DNA of 57,977 nt. Origin: Candidatus Peregrinibacteria bacterium. Lineage in GTDB: Bacteria > Patescibacteriota > Gracilibacteria > CAIRYL01. The translations under genes were made by a program, and so were the position numbers. The stretch lies in NCBI GenBank assembly GCA_016220175.1, contig JACRHZ010000006.1, positions 1 to 57,977 of the forward strand, given 5' to 3'. Below the pieces are notes generated by a model. The model ran no database searches. It was given only the letters and a program-made list of their open reading frames with translations, and was not told where the DNA came from. Positions 33,407-40,271 of the stretch are shown piece after piece; the first letter of the stretch is position 1, and each line of letters starts with the position of its first letter.

Positions 33407-33507
33407 GATTCGTACTGAAGAAAGAGGAAGAATTAAAAAATTATCTGCATAAGTTCAGATACATATTGCACTCCATAAATGAGGGGACTTAACCCTCCTC
33501 TTCCGTC

Positions 33508-33533
33508 GGAGCAACTCTTTTGAGAGTTGCTCC
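33508..33533. repeat. REP-like palindrome (family B)
   Basis: GGAGCAACTC and GAGTTGCTCC form a perfect 10-bp stem around TTTTGA. It is preceded by CCGTC, so the unit reads GTCGGAGC. Confidence 0.72.
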
Positions 33534-33579
33534 CCACGTTTCTATGGCATCTCCCTCAAAGATTCACAAAACATTTTTC

Positions 33580-33600
33580 TGTCGTCGAACACTGACGACA
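33580..33600. repeat. REP-like palindrome (family A)
   Basis: TGTCGTC and GACGACA form a 7-bp stem around GAACACT. It is the nearest palindrome upstream of the RAYT gene, 110 bp away. Confidence 0.65.
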
Positions 33601-33709
33601 CTTTGAGCATAAAAAAACCGCATACCATTGAGCCATTCAAGCGATTCTGTTTTCTGAAGTTTGTTTTTGATACGAAAATTCTATGATGTTCTTATGTTTT
33701 CCCTTCTCT

Positions 33710-34213
33710 ATGCCATCTCCAAGAATTGCTCGTGAATATAAAGATCAGACCGTATTTATCTCTTGCACGATACAAAAGTGGTACTATCTCTTCGACAGGC
33801 ATAATCGTTGGGAAATTCTTGCGAAGAGTCTTGAATACTGCCAAAGGCACAAAGATCTAAAAATCTTTGCGTATATATTTATGCTGAACCATATACATCT
33901 TCTCGCTCAAGCGCCAGATATGTCTCGCGTCCTTTGCGACTTTAAAAAGTATACTTCCCGAGAACTTATGAAAAATATTCTCTTAGCAGAACCACATGTA
34001 GCAGAACTTTTTCCTCAAAAAAATGGGAAATTCAAAATATGGCAGGAAACGAATTGTCCAATAATTATTGAGTCAGAAAAATTCTTTTTACAAAAACAGC
34101 AATACATTCATGAAAATCCAGTACGAAAACAATATGTGGAAAATCCAGAATATTGGTATTGGTCATCTGCGAATCCAACTCAACCTCTCAAGATCACAAA
34201 TGGTTTTGAGTAA
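33710..34213 (+). CDS. REP-associated tyrosine transposase (RAYT, Y1 HUH superfamily)
   Basis: The 167-residue protein belongs to the IS200-like Y1 transposases domesticated with REP palindromes. It shows YKDQTVFISCTI at the start, FAYIFMLNHIHLLAQ with the HUH histidine pair (about residues 53-67), the helix carrying the catalytic tyrosine (FKKYTSRELMKN, near residue 83), and the RAYT-type ending QQYIHENPVRKQYV plus YWYWSSANP. ATG 33710 (MPSPRIAREY) is the natural start; ATG 33683 is in frame. It is flanked by palindromes on both sides (33508, 33580 and 34244) and has a truncated relative at 35045. It probably nicks and joins single-stranded DNA at these palindromes. Confidence 0.88.
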   Translation: MPSPRIAREYKDQTVFISCTIQKWYYLFDRHNRWEILAKSLEYCQRHKDLKIFAYIFMLNHIHLLAQAPDMSRVLCDFKKYTSRELMKNILLAEPHVAELFPQKNGKFKIWQETNCPIIIESEKFFLQKQQYIHENPVRKQYVENPEYWYWSSANPTQPLKITNGFE

Positions 34214-34243
34214 TTTGAAAGAAAGGTGTCACAGAAACGTTAG

Positions 34244-34269
34244 GGAGCAACTCTAGGAAGAGTTGCTCC
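34244..34269. repeat. REP-like palindrome (family B)
   Basis: GGAGCAACTC and GAGTTGCTCC form a perfect 10-bp stem around TAGGAA, then GACGA. It sits 30 bp after the RAYT stop codon and directly at the left end of duplication copy 2. Confidence 0.75.
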
Positions 34270-34274
34270 GACGA

Positions 34275-34412
34275 AGGAAAAAACTGAAAGGCGATTGGTA
34301 TGGATATGAAGAACTTCAGGTTGGAGGCGATATCCGAATTATATTTCGCGAGAAAGAGAATATCGCGGTTTTGGAAGCGATAGGCACGCATTCGCAATTG
34401 GAACTGTCATAA
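34275..34412 (+). pseudogene. 3' fragment of the RHH-RelE toxin gene
   Basis: It encodes RKKLKGDWYGYEELQVGGD and the rest of the toxin C-terminus to the stop codon, nearly identical to the end of the gene at 31728. The first half of the toxin and the antitoxin are absent. The cut coincides with the palindrome at 34244. Confidence 0.85.
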
Positions 34413-34420
34413 TGCCATTC

Positions 34421-34477
34421 CTAAAGATCGTAGACATCCTTTCGGTGTTTTATGCGAAGAATGAAAAGAAGAATTTT
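34421..34477 (-). pseudogene. Second copy of the RelE C-terminal remnant
   Basis: It encodes the same KILLFILRIKHRKDVYDL tail as at 32006. It was therefore already a remnant when the block was duplicated. Confidence 0.75.
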
Positions 34478-34895
34478 AGGCTGCGAGAGCATGCTTATAC
34501 TTTTCTTCATGGGTTAGTATTTTCTTGTCAGTATACAGCTTTATCTCGTCAGCAATGCCATCGAGACGGGTGATGACCTCATTTTGAACCAGGAATGTCA
34601 ATCCATCATATGTCATCTCGAGTCTTTTATTCGTTTCTTTTTGTTCTTTCACAAATCCCTCGATCTCGTCATTGAAGTTCTTTTGTTCTTCATTAAATTT
34701 CTTTTGTTCCTCAACAAAATTCTTCAATTCTTGGAGTCTTACTAAGACCTCTGTTTTATATGTCATTTCAATCTTCCCAACAGATTTTTTCAGTTCTTGT
34801 AATGCCGTGAGTACTTCCTTTTGAAATGCGTACTGAGTCACGAGAAAAGTAAAAAAGACAAAGTGTATTGTAAATATTTCTTTAGTAGCGTGCAA
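34476..34895 (-). CDS. Coiled-coil protein, copy 2
   Basis: The 139-residue paralog of the 32061 gene has the same N-terminus (MHATKEIFT...FLVTQYAF) and the same C-terminus (HEEKYKHALAA). It lacks 28 residues in the FNEEQKG repeat region, where it reads KKFNEEQKNFNDEIEGF. The open frame is kept while the number of heptads changes, so expansion and contraction of the 21-bp unit has occurred. The function is unknown. Confidence 0.58.
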   Translation of the reverse strand: MHATKEIFTIHFVFFTFLVTQYAFQKEVLTALQELKKSVGKIEMTYKTEVLVRLQELKNFVEEQKKFNEEQKNFNDEIEGFVKEQKETNKRLEMTYDGLTFLVQNEVITRLDGIADEIKLYTDKKILTHEEKYKHALAA

Positions 34896-34923
34896 GAATT
34901 TTTCTCTTCAAAAAGCCAAAAAG

Positions 34924-34941
34924 TGTCGACGCGGTTCGACA
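34924..34941. repeat. REP-like palindrome (family A variant)
   Basis: It is identical to the 18-mer at 32593 and ends duplication copy 2. It is followed by more TGACA/TGTCGTCGG pieces up to 34990, probably broken palindromes. Confidence 0.65.
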
Positions 34942-35044
34942 AGCTCAGTGTGACAGTTTGACAACACAATTGCATTTTTTTTGTCGTCGGAGAATATACC
35001 AGCAACTTTAAAGTTTGGGACCCGCCTGAAAGGCAGCTCCCGCT

Positions 35045-35167
35045 TTAGAACAAAAATATATTCACGAGAACCCTGTGCGAAAGCAGTATGTGGAATGTCC
35101 TGAACATTGGTATTGGTCATCGGCGAATCCAAGTCAGCCTCTCAAAATTACAAATGCTTTTGAATGA
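35045..35167 (+). pseudogene. C-terminal remnant of a second RAYT transposase
   Basis: It reads LEQKYIHENPVRKQYVECP and continues EHWYWSSANPSQPLKITNAFE to a stop. It aligns with the last 40 residues of the RAYT at 33710 with a few changes. The HUH and tyrosine parts are gone. Confidence 0.85.
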
Positions 35168-35194
35168 GGTGAAAAAGAAGATGTTGTGGAAACG

Positions 35195-37633
35195 TTAAGA
35201 TGATGGTGTTGGTGGTGGCGTTGCTACTGATGTTGGTGCTGCTGGTGCTGCAGCTGTTGCTACTGCACAATATTTACCCAATTCTTGCATTAGTTCTTTT
35301 GCATTATAAGCTGCGTTAAACCTTGCCTTATCTGTGTACCCTCCGTTCCCATCAATGCTTGCGCTTTCATTTTCACTCAAATTATCACGGTCCCAAATGT
35401 AAATATCGGTTCCAAAAGTGTCATTGTCTATTTCTAACAAAAAACTTTTCCCTTTATATTCAAACTTGATTCGTGCAAAGTCATCGTTGTCTTTCCACTC
35501 ATCAGGAGTATAAGTATTCCATTCCCCTTCGTATAATTTAACATTCTGAATTGTATTATTACTTAATTCTCTCATAATCTTCAACATGTTGTTTAGGTTC
35601 TTGTGAAGAGTTGTAGTGCCCTCACTCTCTTTCGGAAGCTCTTTCGTTTTGTATGTTTCAATAATATCTCTCACCGCTCTGATATGTCCCAAAGGAAACT
35701 CTTTTCCATTTGGGTTAATTCTGATCTCCCCATTTTTTGAAATTACTTTAAGACCTTCTTGATACGTTTTTCTTTTTATATCACAAATAGAACTATCACT
35801 GATTTTTGTTACTTCAACAAAATTTCTGTCATTCCGATATGGATTCTGCCTATATAATTTTGCAAACCATTCCTCCGCGCCTTTTTCATTAGTTTGAAAT
35901 TGATATAAATCATATCCTACCTGAAAAATAGGAGATTGAAAATTTGGTGTTTTTTCAATAGCTGTAAAAGGATTTTCAGGAGTCGTGGCTGGTTGTGCTG
36001 GTGCTGCTTCCCTTCCTGTTTCTGCATCCACTGCTGATAAAGTTTGATCTGATGATGATGGTTTTTCTGTTGCCTGCACCGGTGCTTCTTTTGATAAATA
36101 AAACAACGGCATCAGCCCAGTTTCTTTTCCAATCTTCACCTCTACCCACTTATGTTTCTGTTGGCAAGCATCGGAAGTAATTTCTGTATTTACGACCGTT
36201 ACAGGAGTCCCGTTTGGGAATCTCTTCACTTCGCCTGCATCGGTTTTTGACCTCAGAATAAGTTCTCCTCCATTCGTAGTAACCCATAGTGGTTGTTTAT
36301 CAGTTACTTTCACACCCTCACCATCTCCAATAGAATTTGTAGGTTTTGTGCCAAATTTCGCATGATCTTTAAGTTTTTGAGATATATTTTCTGGTTTTGC
36401 TGGTTTTTTTTCTGCTGCAGCTTCAGCAACTACCTTTCCTTCTAAGGGGGCTAGTAATTTTTTAGCTTGAAGGCTGTTTTTCATCTCATCAAAGCTTCTT
36501 ATTTCATTCAGCGAAATTCTGATTTCTTGAGAATTGTTGTAGATGACGAGCTCATTCGTTTTCCCATCTCCATTGGATTCAAGCGATGAACCATGAACGC
36601 TATCAACGAGTCGTAATTTTCCTTTATCGCCAAAATTAAGTATTACTTTATCTGCAATTTTTTCTATTCGCATTGATCCATCTTGAAATTTTATCTCAGC
36701 TCCAGTTTTTGGATCAGAATTAATTCCAGTTGTAACAATTTCTTCTACATTTTGATCGTTTTTATCTTTATACAAAATTTCTACCGGCTTGTTCCTTTTA
36801 GCGCTTTTAATTTTTTCTTTTTGACTTATAATTTGCTCAAAAAAATTCGATATATCTTCAGCATCAAAATTTGAATAATCGGTAATATTCTTTATGTCTC
36901 TGTTTCCCTTCTCTCTACTCACGAGATTTGTAATTGAAAATTTCCCGTCTTGCATATGAAATTCTCCGGTAAATCGATCGCCATCAGGTGCTTTAAATTC
37001 GAATTTTACAAATCCTTTTTTGGGTTTTGATTCTAAATGAACATCTATTGCATCCTTCGGAAATAAAGGTGCGTAAAGTCCGTATTCAAGAGGATTCTCA
37101 ATGGAAGAAACCTCAAATTTTTCTTTTTTGAAAAGTGCTTCAAGTATTGATACCTCTTTCTTAATTTCATCACTTTCATCTTTTTCATATCTTGCAAGAT
37201 CTATTCGTATAGGCGTCATAATTCCTTCAAAATCATATTTCATTTCTGATGTTCCTCTTTTTGCCCACTTATCTAAATCATCCAATTTTTTCCCCCATTC
37301 CTTCATAATTTCATCCATTTCTCGTTGAACTTCTTGTTTCATCGATGTTTTTGCTCCTGCAAGTTCTTCTGCTTTAAGTTGGGCATCTATTGTTCCCGAA
37401 AGAGAGTTAAACACTTCTTTCGCTTTCGCGGTTACTTTTTGCTCATCAGGAATTTTTTCTTCACCTCCTTTTTTTAATCTTTTGTCTTCCACTTTATTAT
37501 CAACTGTTTCTGCCTCGGCAGCATTAAACGCTTCACCTCCTGCTCCTGCATCAAACACCCTCCTCTCCTCCCAAAAAAGCTGCTTTGAAAGAAAATCTTT
37601 TTGCCACACGATATGTTTTTGTATCATTTCCAT
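35195..37633 (-). CDS. Large (812-residue) protein with SH3-like domain, unknown function
   Basis: No signal peptide or membrane helix is evident. The N-terminal ~60 residues are charged and partly disordered (RRVFDAGAGGEAFNAAEAE). The region 60-430 is mixed helix and strand with many Lys and Glu. A bacterial SH3-like domain lies around residues 436-516 (PLWVTTNGGELILRS...NGTPVTVVN...KWVEVKIG). After a Thr/Pro/Ala linker a second folded part follows, and the protein ends in an Ala/Pro/Thr tail. I do not recognise the family. A small helical protein gene lies 15 bp upstream, the same arrangement as at 41.6 and 53.5 kb. Confidence 0.7.
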   Translation of the reverse strand: MEMIQKHIVWQKDFLSKQLFWEERRVFDAGAGGEAFNAAEAETVDNKVEDKRLKKGGEEKIPDEQKVTAKAKEVFNSLSGTIDAQLKAEELAGAKTSMKQEVQREMDEIMKEWGKKLDDLDKWAKRGTSEMKYDFEGIMTPIRIDLARYEKDESDEIKKEVSILEALFKKEKFEVSSIENPLEYGLYAPLFPKDAIDVHLESKPKKGFVKFEFKAPDGDRFTGEFHMQDGKFSITNLVSREKGNRDIKNITDYSNFDAEDISNFFEQIISQKEKIKSAKRNKPVEILYKDKNDQNVEEIVTTGINSDPKTGAEIKFQDGSMRIEKIADKVILNFGDKGKLRLVDSVHGSSLESNGDGKTNELVIYNNSQEIRISLNEIRSFDEMKNSLQAKKLLAPLEGKVVAEAAAEKKPAKPENISQKLKDHAKFGTKPTNSIGDGEGVKVTDKQPLWVTTNGGELILRSKTDAGEVKRFPNGTPVTVVNTEITSDACQQKHKWVEVKIGKETGLMPLFYLSKEAPVQATEKPSSSDQTLSAVDAETGREAAPAQPATTPENPFTAIEKTPNFQSPIFQVGYDLYQFQTNEKGAEEWFAKLYRQNPYRNDRNFVEVTKISDSSICDIKRKTYQEGLKVISKNGEIRINPNGKEFPLGHIRAVRDIIETYKTKELPKESEGTTTLHKNLNNMLKIMRELSNNTIQNVKLYEGEWNTYTPDEWKDNDDFARIKFEYKGKSFLLEIDNDTFGTDIYIWDRDNLSENESASIDGNGGYTDKARFNAAYNAKELMQELGKYCAVATAAAPAAPTSVATPPPTPSS

Positions 37634-37648
37634 TTTGGGGAAATAAAA

Positions 37649-38014
37649 TTATGCGTCACTGAGTTTTTTGAGAAGCGCCTCTTCTCTCTGATCATCTTTT
37701 TTCCTATCTTCACTCTCCGCAACACTTCGAATTTTCTTGAGTTTCTCTTTTTGGAATTTCGTGAGCTTCTTCAAAAAATCCGCATTAATTCTTCCTCGCT
37801 CTTCCCCGGCTTTTTCTTCGATCTCATCGAGCTTTGCATTCGCATCGAGAATTGCTTTCGCGAGTTTGCGCTTTTGATCCGCATTCATCCGCTCCAAATT
37901 CCCGAGCCAAAACGCTTGATCTTTTTTGGAAAGGAGTCGCGTTGCGTCTTCTATAAGTTCTGAAAGATCCACTTCCGCCACTTGAATTTTTTGATTTTTT
38001 TGAGTTTGTGCCAT
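37649..38014 (-). CDS. Small charged all-helical protein, partner gene of the 812-residue protein
   Basis: The 121-residue protein starts at ATG 38014, 20 bases after a TAAAAT box. It is helical and highly charged; LGNLERMNADQKRKLAKAIL (about residues 41-60) resembles LLDILPKLSQEQIQEIGRIL in the gene at 45650 and LRILDELDDEFLEKLMTAVI in the one at 41568. The end is Lys/Glu coiled coil. It lies 15 bp before the large gene, so the two are probably one transcript. The same frame is open upstream into hicA; I treat this as a separate gene because a good promoter lies in between. Confidence 0.65.
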   Translation of the reverse strand: MAQTQKNQKIQVAEVDLSELIEDATRLLSKKDQAFWLGNLERMNADQKRKLAKAILDANAKLDEIEEKAGEERGRINADFLKKLTKFQKEKLKKIRSVAESEDRKKDDQREEALLKKLSDA

Positions 38015-38311
38015 GAACTTTTGATATATATTTCTCCTTATTTTAGCAAAAATCGGGGAAAAATGCAAACTGGATACCCTCATTTGCGAATTCCCTTCTC
38101 GCAATTTATGAAGAGGGATTTCTGCCTGTCTCAAAATACTCATAAGAGTTCCTTTCTTTAGAGATGCATTGTGCATGGGAACGACAACTTGAATATTTTT
38201 TTGTTCATTCACCAAAATAATATGGCTTCCCTTCTGTCGAAGCTTCATAAAACCTTGTTTCCCAAGAAGCTTAACGACTTCTTTTGGAGTAAGAGCGGGA
38301 AGTTTTGACAT
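37649..38311 (-). CDS. hicA: HicA-like toxin whose frame reads on into the downstream gene
   Basis: The first ~72 residues are a clear HicA mRNA interferase: MSKLPALTPKEVVKLLGKQG, then FMKLRQKGSHIILVN with the catalytic histidine, and PMHNASLKKGTLMSILRQA. HicA proteins normally stop about here. Here no stop occurs; the frame crosses ~25 codons of apparent non-coding DNA (including the promoter at 38040) and joins the small helical gene. The product would be 220 residues. Either hicA lost its stop and makes a fusion, or translation ends inefficiently. The start (ATG 38311) lies inside hicB. Confidence 0.75.
   Translation of the reverse strand: MSKLPALTPKEVVKLLGKQGFMKLRQKGSHIILVNEQKNIQVVVPMHNASLKKGTLMSILRQAEIPLHKLREGNSQMRVSSLHFSPIFAKIRRNIYQKFMAQTQKNQKIQVAEVDLSELIEDATRLLSKKDQAFWLGNLERMNADQKRKLAKAILDANAKLDEIEEKAGEERGRINADFLKKLTKFQKEKLKKIRSVAESEDRKKDDQREEALLKKLSDA
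38040..38068 (-). promoter_or_regulatory. Promoter embedded in the hicA reading frame
   Basis: On the minus strand TTGCAT (38063-38068), 17 bp and TAAAAT (38040-38045) give a good sigma70 match. The expected start is near 38033, leaving a leader of ~20 bases before ATG 38014. It would drive the small helical gene and the 812-residue gene. Confidence 0.72.
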
Positions 38312-38564
38312 ATGTTTTTCGTGAGAGTGGATATTCGATATATACTTCCATTTTAATATCTTCTGGAGATCGCATTGGCAAGGGGAGATCGCGTTCAAGA
38401 AGAGTTTCTATGTACAATTCTATTGCTTCTTCGATATTTTTCTTTGCATCTTCAAGAGTTTCTCCTTCTGAAACACATCCGGGGAGTTCAGGAATTTCCA
38501 CAGTATACCCACCCTCCTCTTGAGGAATAAAGATTGCCTGAAATGAATATGGTATTTTCATCAT
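38271..38564 (-). CDS. hicB: HicB-family antitoxin
   Basis: The 97-residue protein has the partial RNase H fold of HicB: YSFQAIFIPQEEGGYTVEIP, ELPGCVSEGETLEDAKKNIE and EAIELYIETLLERDLPLP. The C-terminal ~20 residues (RKTYVKTSRSYSKRSR) are basic and lie in the 41-bp overlap with hicA, in place of the usual DNA-binding helix domain. The antitoxin gene comes first, as in many hicBA modules. It should bind and block HicA. Confidence 0.87.
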   Translation of the reverse strand: MMKIPYSFQAIFIPQEEGGYTVEIPELPGCVSEGETLEDAKKNIEEAIELYIETLLERDLPLPMRSPEDIKMEVYIEYPLSRKTYVKTSRSYSKRSR

Positions 38565-38643
38565 TTTCTGACTGAAGGTATTTCCAGCTTCTCATATTTT
38601 CCCAGAAAAATAAATATTTTCGTAACAAGCCCTGTTTAATCTG

Positions 38644-39480
38644 TTATGTTTCAAATCGCTTGGCTGCCTGAAGAAAAACTGCCGGATAATTTTGAATCCA
38701 TTTTTCTTCCAAAGGATCCTCCAAAAATCGCCCAATATCTTTCATAATTTCCTCGGTTTTTACACTCTCAATCTTTTTTTGAAGGGCGTGAAGAAGTTCA
38801 CGTTTGTTTTGAAACGATACATCTCCTCCTTGTTGTTTTAAAGCCTTGTTCAAATACTCAAAATTGATACCCATTTTTTTGTTGAGATACCAAATGAGGT
38901 CATAAAAGTCCCTTCCTTTTGTATAGGCGCTGTTAAAAACTGCGCAAATTTTCCCGGCGAACATGGTCTCATCCGTGTGTTTTATAATCGGAAAAATTTC
39001 ATCAAATTTTGTGACAAAAAATGTTTCCACTTCATTTTTACTTACTTTTACCGGATTCGTATCTACTTCAATCTTTACATGAATTTTTTGAGCTTTGAGT
39101 GGACTCAGGCGAAAAGCATGAAGTACTTTGCTCACGCGGATGAATGATTTTTGTACTATTTTTTCTTCATCAATACTGAGATCAACTTCAAAATCTGTGT
39201 TTTTCAGAAATGAAACAATGGTTTTATTGAGTTCTTCAAAAGAGTATTTTGGAATTTTCCAGTCGAGAGCAAAATCGAGATCCTCAGAATATCTTTTGAG
39301 ATCATGGCAAATGCGAAGGCACGTTCCGCGCATAAAACTCAGACCCTTTCCATATTTTGACTGATAGATTGCTTTGAGAATCAGAACCTGCAGATACTCG
39401 CGAATAATATTAAAAATCTGCTGTTCGCCGGAAATTCCTTTTTTTCTCGCCTCAGCGATAAGACGTGTAAGATGTTGCAT
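38644..39480 (-). CDS. abiEii: AbiEii-type nucleotidyltransferase toxin
   Basis: The 278-residue protein belongs to the AbiEii/AbiGii family, the toxic half of the type IV AbiE system that protects against phage by modifying tRNA or other RNA. The nucleotidyltransferase signature is MRGTCLRICHDLKRYSEDLDFAL (split: G-T-x-L-R then S-E-D-L-D-F, about residues 50-72). The family segments IHVKIEVDTNP and FNSAYTKGRDFYDLIWYL follow. ATG 39480 is taken as the start. It overlaps the antitoxin gene by 29 bp. Confidence 0.86.
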   Translation of the reverse strand: MQHLTRLIAEARKKGISGEQQIFNIIREYLQVLILKAIYQSKYGKGLSFMRGTCLRICHDLKRYSEDLDFALDWKIPKYSFEELNKTIVSFLKNTDFEVDLSIDEEKIVQKSFIRVSKVLHAFRLSPLKAQKIHVKIEVDTNPVKVSKNEVETFFVTKFDEIFPIIKHTDETMFAGKICAVFNSAYTKGRDFYDLIWYLNKKMGINFEYLNKALKQQGGDVSFQNKRELLHALQKKIESVKTEEIMKDIGRFLEDPLEEKWIQNYPAVFLQAAKRFET

Positions 39481-40063
39481 AGGAATGAAAATTATGAAGC
39501 AGAAAAAGAAGTTTTTTTGAACGAAAAAGTTTTGCATATTGAAAAACTTTTTTAAAATTTATTTCTGTCACCACCGCTTCGAGCCGTGACGATTCCCAAA
39601 ATTCTTTGTTCGAATGAAGTTCCGCGCTGTGGAGATAGAAATAATCCACAAGAGCCTTTTCTTTTTCTGCCATAAGCGAGACAGAATCAAATCCTACAAA
39701 TGCTTCTTTCTTAATTTTCTGATAGGAAAATGTTCCGAGTGACGTTTCAAAATGACGCGGAAGTTTGGGCGTGACCAGTGTATATGTAAACACTGCTTCT
39801 GGAAGAATCCCAGCGCTGCCCAGAACATACTCAAGACCGAAATAACACGGAGAATACAGATTTTTTGCAATTTCAGCCTTCTCGGGAGCAGCGTCAGCAA
39901 ACAGAAATAGTCCTCGTTTTAGAGAAAGAATGTCCCCATTTTTTTTCCATTGGTGGAGCTGAAGATTTATGAGCGCTGGATTTTCAGGAAATGCAACCAG
40001 ATGAGCTTCTTGAGAGCTAAAAATGCCTTTTTTCATTTTTTTTCGAAATTCTTTTAATTTCAT
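39452..40063 (-). CDS. abiEi: AbiEi-type antitoxin / transcriptional regulator
   Basis: The 203-residue protein has an N-terminal winged-helix part (IFSSQEAHLVAFPENPALINLQLHQWKKNGDILSLKRGLF, in two halves around residue 30). The AbiEi family core follows (YSPCYFGLEYVLGSAGILPEAVFTYTLVTP, around residues 70-100; then FSYQKIKKEAFVGF). AbiEi represses its operon and blocks AbiEii without direct binding in known cases. A TATAAT on the minus strand at 40067-40072 lies only 4 bp before the start codon, so the message may be leaderless or start further upstream. Confidence 0.82.
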   Translation of the reverse strand: MKLKEFRKKMKKGIFSSQEAHLVAFPENPALINLQLHQWKKNGDILSLKRGLFLFADAAPEKAEIAKNLYSPCYFGLEYVLGSAGILPEAVFTYTLVTPKLPRHFETSLGTFSYQKIKKEAFVGFDSVSLMAEKEKALVDYFYLHSAELHSNKEFWESSRLEAVVTEINFKKVFQYAKLFRSKKLLFLLHNFHSYATSYTSYR

Positions 40064-40211
40064 TTGATTATAGTTTTTTATAATTTAATAAAATGATACA
40101 TGATAAAAAGACAAGAGTCAAATTTCTCCAGAAATACCTGCAAAAAAGAAGCCTCTTCATTTCTCATAATGAACAAAAATGTATATGTACAGAAACATAA
40201 TACAATTTTGT

Positions 40212-40232
40212 AAATACGGCGACTCCGTATTT
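40212..40232. terminator. Perfect hairpin before the DUF4143 ATPase gene
   Basis: AAATACGG and CCGTATTT pair perfectly around CGACT and are followed by TT. It lies 40 bp before the next start codon in the gap between two divergent genes. It could be a terminator or attenuator, or a protein-binding palindrome. Confidence 0.5.
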
Positions 40233-40271
40233 TTCCTTGATTTTTGATGATGGAATCATTAGAATTCAAGT

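Larger units (their letters stand above)
34276..34941. repeat. Segmental duplication, copy 2
   Basis: This repeats 31860-32610. Both ends meet palindromes (34244-34269 on the left, 34924-34941 on the right), which points to RAYT- or palindrome-linked copying, or recombination. Confidence 0.85.

Noticed and set aside
33304-33492. 62-codon plus-strand open frame between YefM and RAYT
   Set aside because: It runs straight through a REP palindrome and has no family features.
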